Shown here one piece after another: positions 8,955 to 16,476 of a stretch of 47,500 nt of DNA (position 1 is its first letter; every line of letters begins with the position of its first letter). The DNA is from Opitutaceae bacterium (lineage in GTDB: Bacteria > Verrucomicrobiota > Verrucomicrobiia > Opitutales > Opitutaceae). The DNA lies in NCBI GenBank assembly GCA_028688225.1, contig JAQTYQ010000005.1, positions 1 to 47,500 on the forward strand, in the 5' to 3' direction. The position numbers and the translations under genes are program-made. The notes beneath the pieces were generated by a model that saw only the letters and a program-made list of their open reading frames with translations, had not been told where the DNA came from and did not search any database.

Positions 8955-10436
8955 ATGAATGCAACCCTCGAATTTGCCCTCTTGGACAACGCCACGAGCC
9001 TCCCCTGGGCCGAGGTGCCCGAGTGGCCGGTGGCGGAGTTCGTGCGCCACACCGCCGCCGAACTGGGCCGGGGCGCCCGGCTCTGCGCCTGGTTCGGTGT
9101 GCCCGAAGCCGGCGCCACGCGGCTCGTCGCCGTGATCGCCTTCGACGCCGACAACACGCTGGCCGTCGCGCGCAGCGCGCCGGTGGCCGGCCGTTATCCC
9201 GCCCTGACCGCGCTGCAACCGCAGGCGCACCTGTTCGAACGCGAAGTCTGGGAACAAACCGGTCTCACCCCGGAGGGGCATCCCTGGCTCAAACCGGTGC
9301 GGAAAACCGCCGGCGACGCGCCCGCCGCCGTGGACTTCTTCCGCGTGGACGGCGGCGAGATCCACGAGGTGGCGGTCGGGCCGGTGCATGCCGGCATCAT
9401 CGAGCCGGGCCACTTCCGCTTCCAATGCGCCGGCGAGGAGGTGCTGCACCTTGAAATCGCCCTCGGTTATCAGCACCGCGGGATCGAGCGGGCGCTGACC
9501 GGCGGGCCGCATCGCGCCACGCTGAGCCAGCTGGAGGTGGTGGCCGGCGACACGACCATCGGCCACGCCACGGCCTATGCCTCGGTCCTGGAGGCGCTCG
9601 CCGGCGTGGAGCCTCCGCTGCGCGCGCAGTGGCTGCGGGCGGTCGCGCTCGAGTTGGAACGGCTCGCCAACCACACGGGGGATCTCGGGGCGTTGTCCAA
9701 TGACGTGGCCTTCCTGCCCACGGCCTCGGCCTGCGGCAAGATTCGCGGCGATTTTCTCAACCTCACGGCGCTGCTGTGCGGCAATCGCTTTGGGCGCGGG
9801 CTGGTGCGGTCTGGCGGCTGCCGCCTCGACGCGGAACCGGATCGCCTCGCGCGCCTGCGGGAGCGCCTGACGGCCGCGCTGGCCGAGGTGGAGCAGGCCT
9901 CCGCCTGGATGTGGGACGCCGCCTCGGTTCGCGCGCGGTTTGAAAACATCGGCACGATCCATGCCCGGCAGGCCGCGGAGTTGGGCCTGGTCGGGCCGGC
10001 GGCACGGGCCTGTGGACTCGTGCGCGACGTCCGCTACGATCATCCGGCCGGCTGGCACCGGCTGGCGCAGGCGCCGGTGGCGGTCTGGCCCAGCGGGGAT
10101 GTGTTTGCGCGGGCGCGGGTGCGCTGGCTCGAAGTGCAGCGGTCCGGCCAGCTGCTCACGGAGCAACTGACGGCCCCGCCCGAGGGTGAGATCCGCGGAG
10201 AGCTGCCGCCGTCCGCCCCGGACACGCTGGCCGTGGCCCTGGTCGAAGGCTGGCGGGGCGAGATCTGCCATGTGGCGCTCACCGACGCCGCAGGCCGGTT
10301 CCGGCGCTACAAGATCGTGGATCCCTCATTTCACAACTGGCTCGGCCTGGCCCTGGCCCTGCGCGGCCAGGCCATCTCCGATTTTCCGGTCTGCAACAAA
10401 AGCTTCAACCTCTCCTACTGCGGCTTCGATCTCTGA
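8955..10436 (+). CDS. Second Ehr-type large subunit (diverged NuoC-NuoD fusion), module 2
   Basis: Protein of 493 residues, clearly homologous to the large subunit at 6298-7893 but strongly diverged. The N-terminal NuoC-like part is degenerate (the REIQDLFG signature is replaced by FEREVWEQTGL). The NuoD-like core is well kept: GPVHAGIIEPGHFRF, ALELERLANHTGDLGAL, VEGWRGEICHV, NKSFNLSYCGFDL. The [NiFe] ligand positions read Ala197 and Thr200 in VVAGDTTIGHA, and Ser487 and Gly490 near the C-terminus, so no metal site exists here either. The start is taken as the ATG at 8955; an in-frame upstream extension crosses the inverted repeat and has no family similarity. It is followed after 15 bp by its own small subunit. 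Confidence 0.85.
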   Translation: MNATLEFALLDNATSLPWAEVPEWPVAEFVRHTAAELGRGARLCAWFGVPEAGATRLVAVIAFDADNTLAVARSAPVAGRYPALTALQPQAHLFEREVWEQTGLTPEGHPWLKPVRKTAGDAPAAVDFFRVDGGEIHEVAVGPVHAGIIEPGHFRFQCAGEEVLHLEIALGYQHRGIERALTGGPHRATLSQLEVVAGDTTIGHATAYASVLEALAGVEPPLRAQWLRAVALELERLANHTGDLGALSNDVAFLPTASACGKIRGDFLNLTALLCGNRFGRGLVRSGGCRLDAEPDRLARLRERLTAALAEVEQASAWMWDAASVRARFENIGTIHARQAAELGLVGPAARACGLVRDVRYDHPAGWHRLAQAPVAVWPSGDVFARARVRWLEVQRSGQLLTEQLTAPPEGEIRGELPPSAPDTLAVALVEGWRGEICHVALTDAAGRFRRYKIVDPSFHNWLGLALALRGQAISDFPVCNKSFNLSYCGFDL

Positions 10437-10451
10437 GCCGCGCCTTCCGCC

Positions 10452-11261
10452 ATGTTCGTGTTTGATACCATTACTCATCGCCTCCGGCGCGGCTGCGAAA
10501 CCATGGCCTATCCGAACGGCCCCGCGCCCGCCCTGCCCGACCGGCACGGCGGCGCGCTGCGCGTCGACGCGGCCAAATGCCCGGACGGCTGCGCCGAATG
10601 CCTGCCGGTATGCCCGACCGTGGCCATCACCCAACCGGCAAGCCGGGGGATCGCGCTCGATCTCGGCCGCTGTCTGTTCTGCGCGGCATGCGTCGAGGCG
10701 TGCCCCCATAGCGCCATCACCCAGACCGGCGACTACCGCATGGCCGTCCGCCGACGCGAGGATCTCGTGCTCGGCGAGCCGGGCCGGGAGCAGGTGCGGC
10801 TCGCGGCCGCCCTGGACGGCAAGCTGCGCAAGCTCTTCGGCCGCTCGCTCCGGCTGCGGCAGGTGAGCGCCGGGGGCAACGGCGCCGAGGAGGCCGACCT
10901 CAATGTGCTCGGCACGATTGGCTGGGACCTGGGCCGCTTTGGCATCCAGTTTGTCGCTTCACCCCGGCATGCGGACGGCCTGGTCGTCACCGGCCCGGTT
11001 TCACGGAACATGGAGCTGGCGTTGAAAAAAACGTGGGATGCGATGCCGGAACCCAAGATCGTCATCGCCGTGGGCGCGGACGCCATCTCGGGCGGGCCGT
11101 TCGCGGGTCATCCCGAGGTCCGGGATGGCGCCGCTTCGGTTGTGCCCGTTGACCTCTTCATTCCCGGCTGGCCGCCCCATCCCCTGACGATTCTCGACGG
11201 CCTGCTCCGACTCCTCGGCCGGCTAGAGGACGAACGCCGGCTTACTCCCCCCGCCAGGTGA
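10452..11261 (+). CDS. Second ferredoxin-NuoB fusion small subunit, N2 ligands lost, module 2
   Basis: Protein of 269 residues. Residues 36-95 form a complete 2[4Fe-4S] ferredoxin: C43, C47, C50, C54 and C74, C77, C80, C84, the first motif with one extra residue between its first two Cys. The NuoB-like domain follows with good backbone similarity to the module-1 protein (RFGIQFVASPRHADG, VTGPVSRNMELALKKTWDAM). All N2 ligands are replaced: the CNGC stretch reads GNGA, GACGCSGG reads GADAISGG, and PGCPPNP reads PGWPPHP. The pattern is the mirror image of the module-1 small subunit. It is probably a structural and electron-entry subunit. Its 3' end overlaps convergent ruvC by 20 bp. Confidence 0.85.
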   Translation: MFVFDTITHRLRRGCETMAYPNGPAPALPDRHGGALRVDAAKCPDGCAECLPVCPTVAITQPASRGIALDLGRCLFCAACVEACPHSAITQTGDYRMAVRRREDLVLGEPGREQVRLAAALDGKLRKLFGRSLRLRQVSAGGNGAEEADLNVLGTIGWDLGRFGIQFVASPRHADGLVVTGPVSRNMELALKKTWDAMPEPKIVIAVGADAISGGPFAGHPEVRDGAASVVPVDLFIPGWPPHPLTILDGLLRLLGRLEDERRLTPPAR

Positions 11262-11823
11262 GCGCGTGGCACACGGCCACGCCGGCGGCGTCGGCTTCGT
11301 CGGGCGCCAGCGGGCGCCCGTGACCGAGCATGGCCATGATGGTTTTGGCCATCTGTTGCTTGCTCGCCCGCCCCACGCCCACCACCGCCTGCTTCACCCG
11401 CAGCGGCGGATACTCGAAAATCGGTTTGTCACGCAACGCCGCGGCCGCGATGGCCGCGCCGCGCGCCGCGCCCAGGATCTGCGCCGTCTGGAAATTCTGC
11501 ACGTAGATCGTCTGCTCCAGCGCCACGTGCCGCACGTCGAAATCGGCCAGCAGCGCCGTCACGGCGCGATGGATCTCCGCCAGCGCCACGGCCATGGGCC
11601 GCCGGGACGGAACGCGCACCGTGCGCGCCCGCAGCAGCACCGCCGGCCGTCCGGGCGTGAACTCGATCAGCGCCAGGCCGGTGCCGCGCAGGCTCGGATC
11701 GATGCCAAGCACTTTGCCCGCAAACGCGGGCCGGCGCAGATCGGGCGCCGCCGGCCAGCCCGGAGCCGCGAGCTTTCCCTCCAGCTTCGCCTTCCACATC
11801 TGCCTGACCGACATGCGCGCCAT
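11242..11823 (-). CDS. ruvC: Crossover junction endodeoxyribonuclease RuvC
   Basis: Holliday-junction resolvase of 193 residues. The RNase-H-like fold shows the catalytic acids: Asp42 in LGIDPSLRGTG, Glu in HVALEQTIY, and the paired acids in APDEADAAGVAVCHA. The conserved IFEYPPLRVKQAVVGVGRASKQQM segment is present. The start is uncertain between ATG 11823 and ATG 11814; both lie inside the degenerate repeat sequence upstream, and no clear Shine-Dalgarno site is seen. The N-terminal 35 residues before the first strand are unusual for RuvC and partly basic. It is convergent with the second Ehr small subunit, overlapping by 20 bp, and no ruvA/ruvB is nearby. Confidence 0.88.
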   Translation of the reverse strand: MARMSVRQMWKAKLEGKLAAPGWPAAPDLRRPAFAGKVLGIDPSLRGTGLALIEFTPGRPAVLLRARTVRVPSRRPMAVALAEIHRAVTALLADFDVRHVALEQTIYVQNFQTAQILGAARGAAIAAAALRDKPIFEYPPLRVKQAVVGVGRASKQQMAKTIMAMLGHGRPLAPDEADAAGVAVCHALTWRGE

Positions 11824-12148
11824 GGATGCCACCACGGAATACACGGAACACCCGGAAAAGAAACGATTATCCTCATGCCTGCATTCCCTCACGCCACGGG
11901 CGCAAAGGAGAGTCTGGCCTGTCTGATCCACAGCCGGGTTTCACCACAGAGGCACAGAGGGCACAGGGAAAGCGACCCAGGCAGTAGCCAAACTCGCCTG
12001 CCAGCCATAGCTCGAGGAGCAACGGCTGGTGAGAGTTTGGATTTCATTCCTTGAGCCAAAGCCTCACGGCTTTGGCTACCTTCAATCCTGCCGCAGTCGA
12101 GCGTACCTTCCTCGGGTTGCTCCCTTCGTGTCCTTTGTGCCTCTGTGG
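11824..12148. repeat. Gene-free segment: outer inverted phrase repeat enclosing a REPIN-like element
   Basis: This stretch has no convincing gene. Outer arms at 11943-11969 (ACCACAGAGGCACAGAGG and onward) and 12121-12150 (its inverted counterpart, CTTTGTGCCTCTGTGGTT) bracket a double-hairpin element at 11984-12079. The right arm reaches the last codons of the TauE-family gene. The left arm shows an 8-bp period (CACAGAGG). Confidence 0.7.
11984..12079. repeat. REPIN-like double-hairpin element, copy A
   Basis: Bounded by GTAGCC and GGCTAC. It contains one hairpin CCAAACTC/GAGTTTGG (11988-11995 with 12033-12040) and one hairpin GCCAAAGCC-TCAC-GGCTTTGGC (12055-12076). Compared with copy B at 20964-21025, read in reverse complement, it has an extra 32 bp (11997-12028) in the first loop. 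That extra piece itself forms a stem CCAGCC/GGCTGG (12001-12006 with 12024-12029). Confidence 0.75.
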
Positions 12149-12904
12149 TTAGAAGAACAGCAGCTTCAGACCGGCCGCAAACGTCAGCACCAGCGCGATC
12201 AGCTCGAACCACTGCTGGTTGATGCGGTGAATGACCCACCGCCCGGCCAGCGCTCCGGCCACCACCGCCGGCGCCAGCAGGACATTGGTCAGGAAACTCG
12301 ACGCCGTGATCATGCCGAGACCGGCCATGAACGGCACCTTGAAGAGATTCAGGCAGAGGAAAAACACCGCGCCCGTGCCGAGGAATTCCATCTTTGGCAA
12401 CCGCATCGCCAGCAGGTAGAGGATCATGACGGGGCCGGCGGCGTTCGCGACCTGGGTCGTGAAGCCCGCCAGCACCCCGGCCGCCACGGGAAACCACGGC
12501 GGGGCGTGCGCGACCAGCTCCTCGTCCGGGCGGCCCCGCTGCGTCCGCCACTTTCGCCAGACGTGCAGGGCGAACATCGCCACGATGATGCCGCCGATCA
12601 GCCGGCGCGTCGACCCGTCATCGAGCCGCCCGAGCGCGAGCGTGCCGAAAATGACGCCGAGCGCCGTCCACGGGAACAGCCGCCAGAGATGGCGCCAGAC
12701 GGTGTGCTGCCGGTAACTGGCCACCGCGATGACATCGCCGAAAATCAGCAGCGGCAGCACGAAGCCCGTGGCCTGCCGGGCAGGGATGACGTTGGCGAAA
12801 ATGGCGACGAAGAGGATGCCGAACCCGGCGATGCCGGTCTTCGACATGCCTACCAGGAACGCGCCGAGGACGACCAGCGCCCATTGCCAGGTTTCAAGAT
12901 GCAT
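12149..12904 (-). CDS. TauE/SafE family sulfite/organic-anion exporter
   Basis: Inner-membrane protein of 251 residues with about eight helices. The family mark near the N-terminus is LVGMSKTGIAGFGILFVAIFA; a second repeat unit starts near VAAGVLAGFTTQVANAAGPVMILYL. Relatives export sulfite, sulfoacetate or similar anions, but the substrate cannot be read from sequence. The start is ATG 12904; a longer reading to 12946 would be coded by the ACTGATCCA-type intergenic repeat and is rejected. The stop lies inside the inverted phrase repeat. No sulfur-metabolism gene adjoins it. Confidence 0.85.
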   Translation of the reverse strand: MHLETWQWALVVLGAFLVGMSKTGIAGFGILFVAIFANVIPARQATGFVLPLLIFGDVIAVASYRQHTVWRHLWRLFPWTALGVIFGTLALGRLDDGSTRRLIGGIIVAMFALHVWRKWRTQRGRPDEELVAHAPPWFPVAAGVLAGFTTQVANAAGPVMILYLLAMRLPKMEFLGTGAVFFLCLNLFKVPFMAGLGMITASSFLTNVLLAPAVVAGALAGRWVIHRINQQWFELIALVLTFAAGLKLLFF

Positions 12905-13488
12905 GTTGCCAAAACGGTTTAGCCACTGATCCACCCCAATGGGCACTGATCTTCAAGCCGGTGCATTGCATTGAGCCACGAAGGAAAGCATGGAACCCAG
13001 AGAACACGAAAGCTTTTTGTACTGCTGTAATGCCAAATCCTCGCGTGCCGCGATGATTTACCCAGATCCTCTCAATCCCAAACCAACCACAGATTACACG
13101 GATGACACGGATTAATACGGAATGCCGCGCCTTGGTTTTATCCGTGCCCACCCGCGGAATCGGTGGTCAAAAAAGTCCTTCCGGGTTTGGTTGCGACTCC
13201 GCCGCGCTGTGATCCTTCGTGGCCGTCCTTCGGAAATGCCGCTCGGCCTGCGACCAGCACCGTGCTTTCTCGAAATTTCCTCGCCCCACCTGAAAGCCTG
13301 GATAAAACAGCCTGCGTGAAGCGTGCCTTGAGCCGGAAGCCCTCCCGCGCCTCCCCACCCAGGAGCGGCTGCCCCTTCGCCGGCTGGAAGTTGGCGGTCT
13401 CTCTTGCGATTCAAACTTCTGCCTATCATCCCACCCTCATTGGCAAACCCACACTTTGGTCTGCCTAAACAGCGTTCGGCAGGAGAAA
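12905..13488. repeat. 584-bp gene-free mosaic of degenerate phrase repeats
   Basis: No gene is supported here. Recognisable phrases are: ACTGATCCA...GGGCACTGATC (about 12927-12952); CCACGAAGGAAAGCATGGA (from about 12976); AACCACAGATTACACGG-ATGACACGG-ATTAATACGG, with a 9-10-bp period (about 13085-13120); ATCCGTG...GCGGAATCGGTGGTC (about 13139-13168); and TTTGGTTGCGACTCCGCCG...CTTCGTGG (about 13183-13222). The last recurs at 16421-16460. Its right end runs into the cassette-like edge of the next gene. Confidence 0.6.
13463..13480. other. Possible attC-like core site upstream of the HhH-GPD-like gene
   Basis: GCCTAAACAGCGTTCGGC is an imperfect palindrome ending in GCGTTCGGC, one base from the integron core GCGTTAGGC. 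It lies directly before the ribosome-binding site of the next gene, the spacing seen in gene cassettes. Confidence 0.3.
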
Positions 13489-14328
13489 ATGAAGACGATA
13501 GCCGAGATCGACAAGACCGCCTACGGACTGGCAAGAGCGTATCTGCCACGCCTCAACATCACGGGTGTTACCGATACGCTCGTCGAGCGATACCTGAATC
13601 CGGCATCGTTGAATCCCCGGCCAACGACGAAACAAGGACTATACCAGCGCGTTCTTGAGTCGGCGCAGAATGCGAACATGAAAGCGGGCGTCATTGGCCG
13701 GTCAATCGGTGGCGTTGGCAAGCTGGCTCCCGTGTTGGAGAGCTTCGCCCCGGACGCGGTCCTGGCGAAATACGGAACTGACTGGCTAACCATACTTGAT
13801 GACATCGTGAAGACGCTCAAGCCACGAGGCCAGATTCGGAGGACTCCGCGAAGCATCTGGCCCCACTACTGCCAGACGATCCTGTCGGCTGCCACCTTCG
13901 TGCAGCAATTCGGTACGGCAGACGAGTTCTTTGCCTGGGTTGATTTCTTTGACCGGGACGACAGAGCACGCCCGAGCCTTCCAATGCTCCTCAGTCACGA
14001 GATCGAAGGCTTCGGGTTTGCTCTCTCCTGCGACTTTCTGAAGGAACTCGGCTACCTGGATTTCCCCAAACCAGACGTCCACCTGCGGGACATCTTCACA
14101 GCCTTGGGTCTTCTTCAGGACGGAGAAGACGACTATCAGTTGTTCAAGGCAATTGTCCGTGTGGCGCGCAACGCGAACGTCACGCCGTACAATGCGGACA
14201 AGACTTTTTGGCTCATCGGGAGTGGATTCTTCTACGACGATCCCCACATTGGGAACAACGGTCGGATCGGCAACCACAAGCAGGAGTTCATCAAGTACGC
14301 AGAACCGATGCTCCGAAAGATCAAATGA
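13489..14328 (+). CDS. HhH-GPD-superfamily-like protein of unknown role
   Basis: Protein of 279 residues. The start at 13489 is supported by AGGAGA five bases upstream. The region 168-209 resembles the helix-hairpin-helix-GPD core of DNA glycosylases: EIEGFGFALSCDFLKELGY as the hairpin (G-F-G, residues 174-176) and KPDVHLRDIFTALGL, whose Asp196 stands where the catalytic Asp of that superfamily lies. No FeS-cluster cysteines are seen at the C-terminus. The rest has no family I recognise. Base composition is visibly less GC-rich than neighbours, and the gene sits between attC-like sequences, so it was probably acquired. It could be a base-excision or restriction-related protein; confidence in function is low. 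Confidence 0.7.
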   Translation: MKTIAEIDKTAYGLARAYLPRLNITGVTDTLVERYLNPASLNPRPTTKQGLYQRVLESAQNANMKAGVIGRSIGGVGKLAPVLESFAPDAVLAKYGTDWLTILDDIVKTLKPRGQIRRTPRSIWPHYCQTILSAATFVQQFGTADEFFAWVDFFDRDDRARPSLPMLLSHEIEGFGFALSCDFLKELGYLDFPKPDVHLRDIFTALGLLQDGEDDYQLFKAIVRVARNANVTPYNADKTFWLIGSGFFYDDPHIGNNGRIGNHKQEFIKYAEPMLRKIK

Positions 14329-14334
14329 AGCCCA

Positions 14335-14360
14335 ACAACGGCCTGCTCTTGTATTGGCTC
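14335..14360. other. Possible attC-like 5' half-site downstream of the HhH-GPD-like gene
   Basis: GCCCAACAACGGCCTGCTC begins shortly after the stop codon. It fits the start of integron attC sites (RYYYAAC, commonly GCCTAACAA). I do not find a matching GTTRRRY end in the next 150 bp, so if this is an attC it is truncated. Confidence 0.3.
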
Positions 14361-14487
14361 GCATGAGTGCCAATCCTCTGGGGTCATGCTGTACCTTTTA
14401 CCTTCTCAGGATCAAACTAGAGAAGAGATGTGCCCATCGACCCTCACCCGAAAGTGGCACCGCCCACGGCGCCGCCGGCACCGCGCC

Positions 14488-14515
14488 TTGACAGGCAAAC
14501 CGGTTCCATTATGGT
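14488..14515 (+). promoter_or_regulatory. Predicted sigma70-type promoter with palindromic operator for the toxin-antitoxin pair
   Basis: TTGACA at 14488-14493, 16-bp spacer, then TATGGT at 14510-14515. The expected transcript start is at or next to the ATG at 14522, so the message may be leaderless; no Shine-Dalgarno sequence is seen. A perfect palindrome AACCGGTT (14498-14505) sits in the spacer, and GGTTCC occurs twice in direct orientation (14502, 14513). These are good candidate sites for autorepression by the antitoxin. Confidence 0.5.
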
Positions 14516-14521
14516 TCCTTC

Positions 14522-14761
14522 ATGCCTGCGGTCACCCTCAAGAACATTCCGCGCTCCCTCCACCGGGCCCTGAAGGCCCGGGCGGAAGGCAATCGTCGCA
14601 GTCTGAACCGGGAAATTCTGGCCACCCTCGAGTCCAGTGTCACCCCGCGAATCCGCCCGGTTGAGGAATGGCTGCAGGAAGCCGCCCGTTTCCGCGCCCG
14701 GCTGAATTTTACCACCTGCGAGGAGGAGCTGAACCTCCACAAACGGGCCGGACGGGCATGA
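14522..14761 (+). CDS. Ribbon-helix-helix antitoxin (VapB/FitA-like)
   Basis: Protein of 79 residues. The N-terminus is a ribbon-helix-helix DNA-binding domain: PAVTLKNIPRSLHRALKARAE followed by GNRRSLNREILATLES, close to the FitA/Arc pattern in which the first strand reads bases in the major groove. The C-terminal third (EEWLQEAARFRARLNF) should bind the toxin. Its TGA overlaps the toxin start in ATGA at 14758-14761, typical of toxin-antitoxin pairs. It probably represses its own promoter at 14488-14515. Function is inferred from family and pairing with a PIN-domain protein. Confidence 0.85.
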   Translation: MPAVTLKNIPRSLHRALKARAEGNRRSLNREILATLESSVTPRIRPVEEWLQEAARFRARLNFTTCEEELNLHKRAGRA

Positions 14762-15159
14762 TCGTCGTCGACGTCAACCTGGTCGCCTATCTCTGGCTGC
14801 CGGGAGAGTTTACCACGCCCACCGAGGCGTGCCTGCGCCGGGATTCCGAGTGGCATGCCCCGCTCCTTTGGCGTTCCGAGATGCGCAATCTGCTGGCCGG
14901 GTTTGTCCGGCGCCGGAAGCTGGACTGGCGGCAGGCGGGCGAGGTGATGCAGAAAGCAGAGGACTTTCTCCATCGCCGGGAGCATGTGGTGTCTACCGAC
15001 TCTGTTTTTGCCCTAACCGCGCAATCACCCTGCTCCGCTTACGACTGTGAGTACGTGGCCGTGGCCGCGCAGTTGGGCGTGAAGCTTGTGACCAACGACC
15101 GGCAGGTGGTGAAAGCGTTTCCGCAAACGGCAGTGCTGTTGGCCGATTTTGTCCGGTAA
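14758..15159 (+). CDS. PIN-domain ribonuclease toxin (VapC family)
   Basis: Protein of 133 residues, normal length for VapC. The acidic residues of the PIN active site are in place: Asp5 in IVVDVNLVAYL, Glu41 in WRSEMRN, Asp96 in SAYDCEYVAVA and Asp114 in VTNDRQV. Such toxins cut tRNA or rRNA when the antitoxin is degraded; the target cannot be told from sequence. The ATG at 14758 overlaps the antitoxin stop, giving coupled translation. A longer in-frame reading that starts inside the antitoxin gene is a shadow. It is convergent with rlmN, 26 bp apart. Confidence 0.87.
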   Translation: MIVVDVNLVAYLWLPGEFTTPTEACLRRDSEWHAPLLWRSEMRNLLAGFVRRRKLDWRQAGEVMQKAEDFLHRREHVVSTDSVFALTAQSPCSAYDCEYVAVAAQLGVKLVTNDRQVVKAFPQTAVLLADFVR

Positions 15160-15185
15160 TACGCCTGGAAACACCCGTCGGCACT

Positions 15186-16238
15186 TCAGGCGGAAGTCCG
15201 GCGCCGGAGCTGGCCGCAGGCGGCGTCGATGTCGCGTCCGCGGGAGCGGCGGAAATGCGCCACCACCCCGCGCGCCTTCAGTTCGTCCATGAAGGCCTCC
15301 TCGGCTTCCGGCCGCGACGGCTCGTAGGTCCGCCCGGTCAGGCTCACCCCGGTGGCATTGTAGTGGAGCAGGTTGACGTGCATCCGGCGGCCCGACAGCA
15401 GCGCGGCGAGCTGTCGCGCCTGCTCCGGCGAGTCGTTCACCCCCTGCAGCAGGCAGTATTGGATCGAGACCGGGCGCCCGTGGTTTTTCGCCTGGAAGCG
15501 GTCCGCCGCCGCCAGGATCTCCCCGAGGCCGAACCGCCGGCCCGACGGAATCAGTTTCGCCCGCGTGGCGTCGTCCGGCGCGTGCAGCGACACGGCCAGG
15601 TTGATGTTCAGGTCCGCCGCGGCCAGCGCGTCGATCCCCGGCACGATGCCGACCGTCGAGACGGTGATCTGCCGCCAGCCCAGCGCGCCCATGTCGCCGC
15701 CGGCCATGCGCCGCACCGCCTCGAGCACGTTCTCCAGATTCAGCAGCGGCTCGCCCATGCCCATGAAGACAACGGTCTGCAGCCGCCGGCCGATGGCCTG
15801 CGCCTCGCGACGCAAATGCAGGAACTGCTCCACCATCTCGCCCGCGGACAGGTTGCGTGCAAACCCGGTCTGCGCCGTCGCGCAGAAATCACACGCCATC
15901 GCACAGCCCACCTGCGACGAAAGGCAGCCGGCCACCCGGTCCGCCCGATACGCCGGCATGACCACCGACTCGACCGTCCGCCCATCGGCCAGTTTCAAGA
16001 GCAGCTTGACCGTCCCGTCGTCCGCGACCTGCCGGGCGGCCGGCGCGGATGCCATCATGGCGATCTCCCTCGCCAGCCGGTCCTGCAATCCGCGCGGTGT
16101 TTCCAGTTCCGACCATTCCACCACGCCCGCCCCGGCATAGTAATTCCGCAGCAGCGCCTTGGCATGCGGAGTCTTGAAGCCCCACGCAGTGATCTGCTGC
16201 TGGAATTCGGCGAGACTGAATTCGGAAAGCGCTTTCAA
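15186..16238 (-). CDS. rlmN: 23S rRNA (adenine(2503)-C(2))-methyltransferase RlmN
   Basis: Radical-SAM methyltransferase of 350 residues that modifies A2503 of 23S rRNA and A37 of some tRNAs. The [4Fe-4S]/SAM motif is C112-x3-C116-x2-C119 (GCAMACDFCATAQTGF). GEPLLNLENV and the C-terminal FRRSRGRDIDAACGQL, with the catalytic Cys341, are present. The only in-frame start before an upstream stop is TTG at 16236-16238, which gives MKALSEFSLAEFQ, a normal N-terminus for the family. The next Met lies about 60 residues in, too far. The 238 bp upstream are phrase repeats, so its promoter must lie in or beyond them. Confidence 0.93.
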   Translation of the reverse strand: MKALSEFSLAEFQQQITAWGFKTPHAKALLRNYYAGAGVVEWSELETPRGLQDRLAREIAMMASAPAARQVADDGTVKLLLKLADGRTVESVVMPAYRADRVAGCLSSQVGCAMACDFCATAQTGFARNLSAGEMVEQFLHLRREAQAIGRRLQTVVFMGMGEPLLNLENVLEAVRRMAGGDMGALGWRQITVSTVGIVPGIDALAAADLNINLAVSLHAPDDATRAKLIPSGRRFGLGEILAAADRFQAKNHGRPVSIQYCLLQGVNDSPEQARQLAALLSGRRMHVNLLHYNATGVSLTGRTYEPSRPEAEEAFMDELKARGVVAHFRRSRGRDIDAACGQLRRRTSA

Positions 16239-16476
16239 GTGTAGAAGTGGTCAATCCTCGCCCACCACGAAGAATGTGAAATGGCCACAAGAGGCGCATA
16301 AGGCTCGAAAGAAAAAGGCACAAGGACTGGTTGGTGAATTCTCTCTGCTACCTTCGCGGCCTTCTGTAAAATCATTGGATTGGTTTTCTATTCACGCTCA
16401 CTCGCGGCTAAACGCCCCTCCTTTGGTTGCGGCCTCGCCGTGCTGTGTACTCTGTGTCGGATTGCCGAATCCATGT
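16239..16476. repeat. Phrase-repeat segment between rlmN and recF
   Basis: No gene. It contains CCACGAAGAATGTGAAATGG-type and CACAAGAGGCGCATAAGG-type phrases (16260-16320). A 54-bp phrase at 16336-16389 (GAATTCTCTCTGCTACCTTC and onward) recurs in direct orientation at 19065-19118. TTTGGTTGCGGCCTCGCCGT at 16421 matches 13183. Confidence 0.65.

Noticed and set aside
9575..9955. Other frames within the second large-subunit gene
   Set aside because: Biased Arg/Ser/Ala composition and overlap with a conserved coding frame show they are shadows.
11941..12150. CACAGAGG units as a CRISPR array
   Set aside because: Units are short, adjacent and degenerate, with no spacers, and no cas gene is present.
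12923..12946. Longer N-terminus for the TauE/SafE protein
   Set aside because: The additional residues are coded by the ACTGATCCA-type repeat that also occurs outside genes.
13112..13549. Possible minus-strand gene of 145 residues
   Set aside because: It spans the phrase repeats and the start of the HhH-GPD-like gene, is rich in Arg, and shows no domain or ribosome-binding site.
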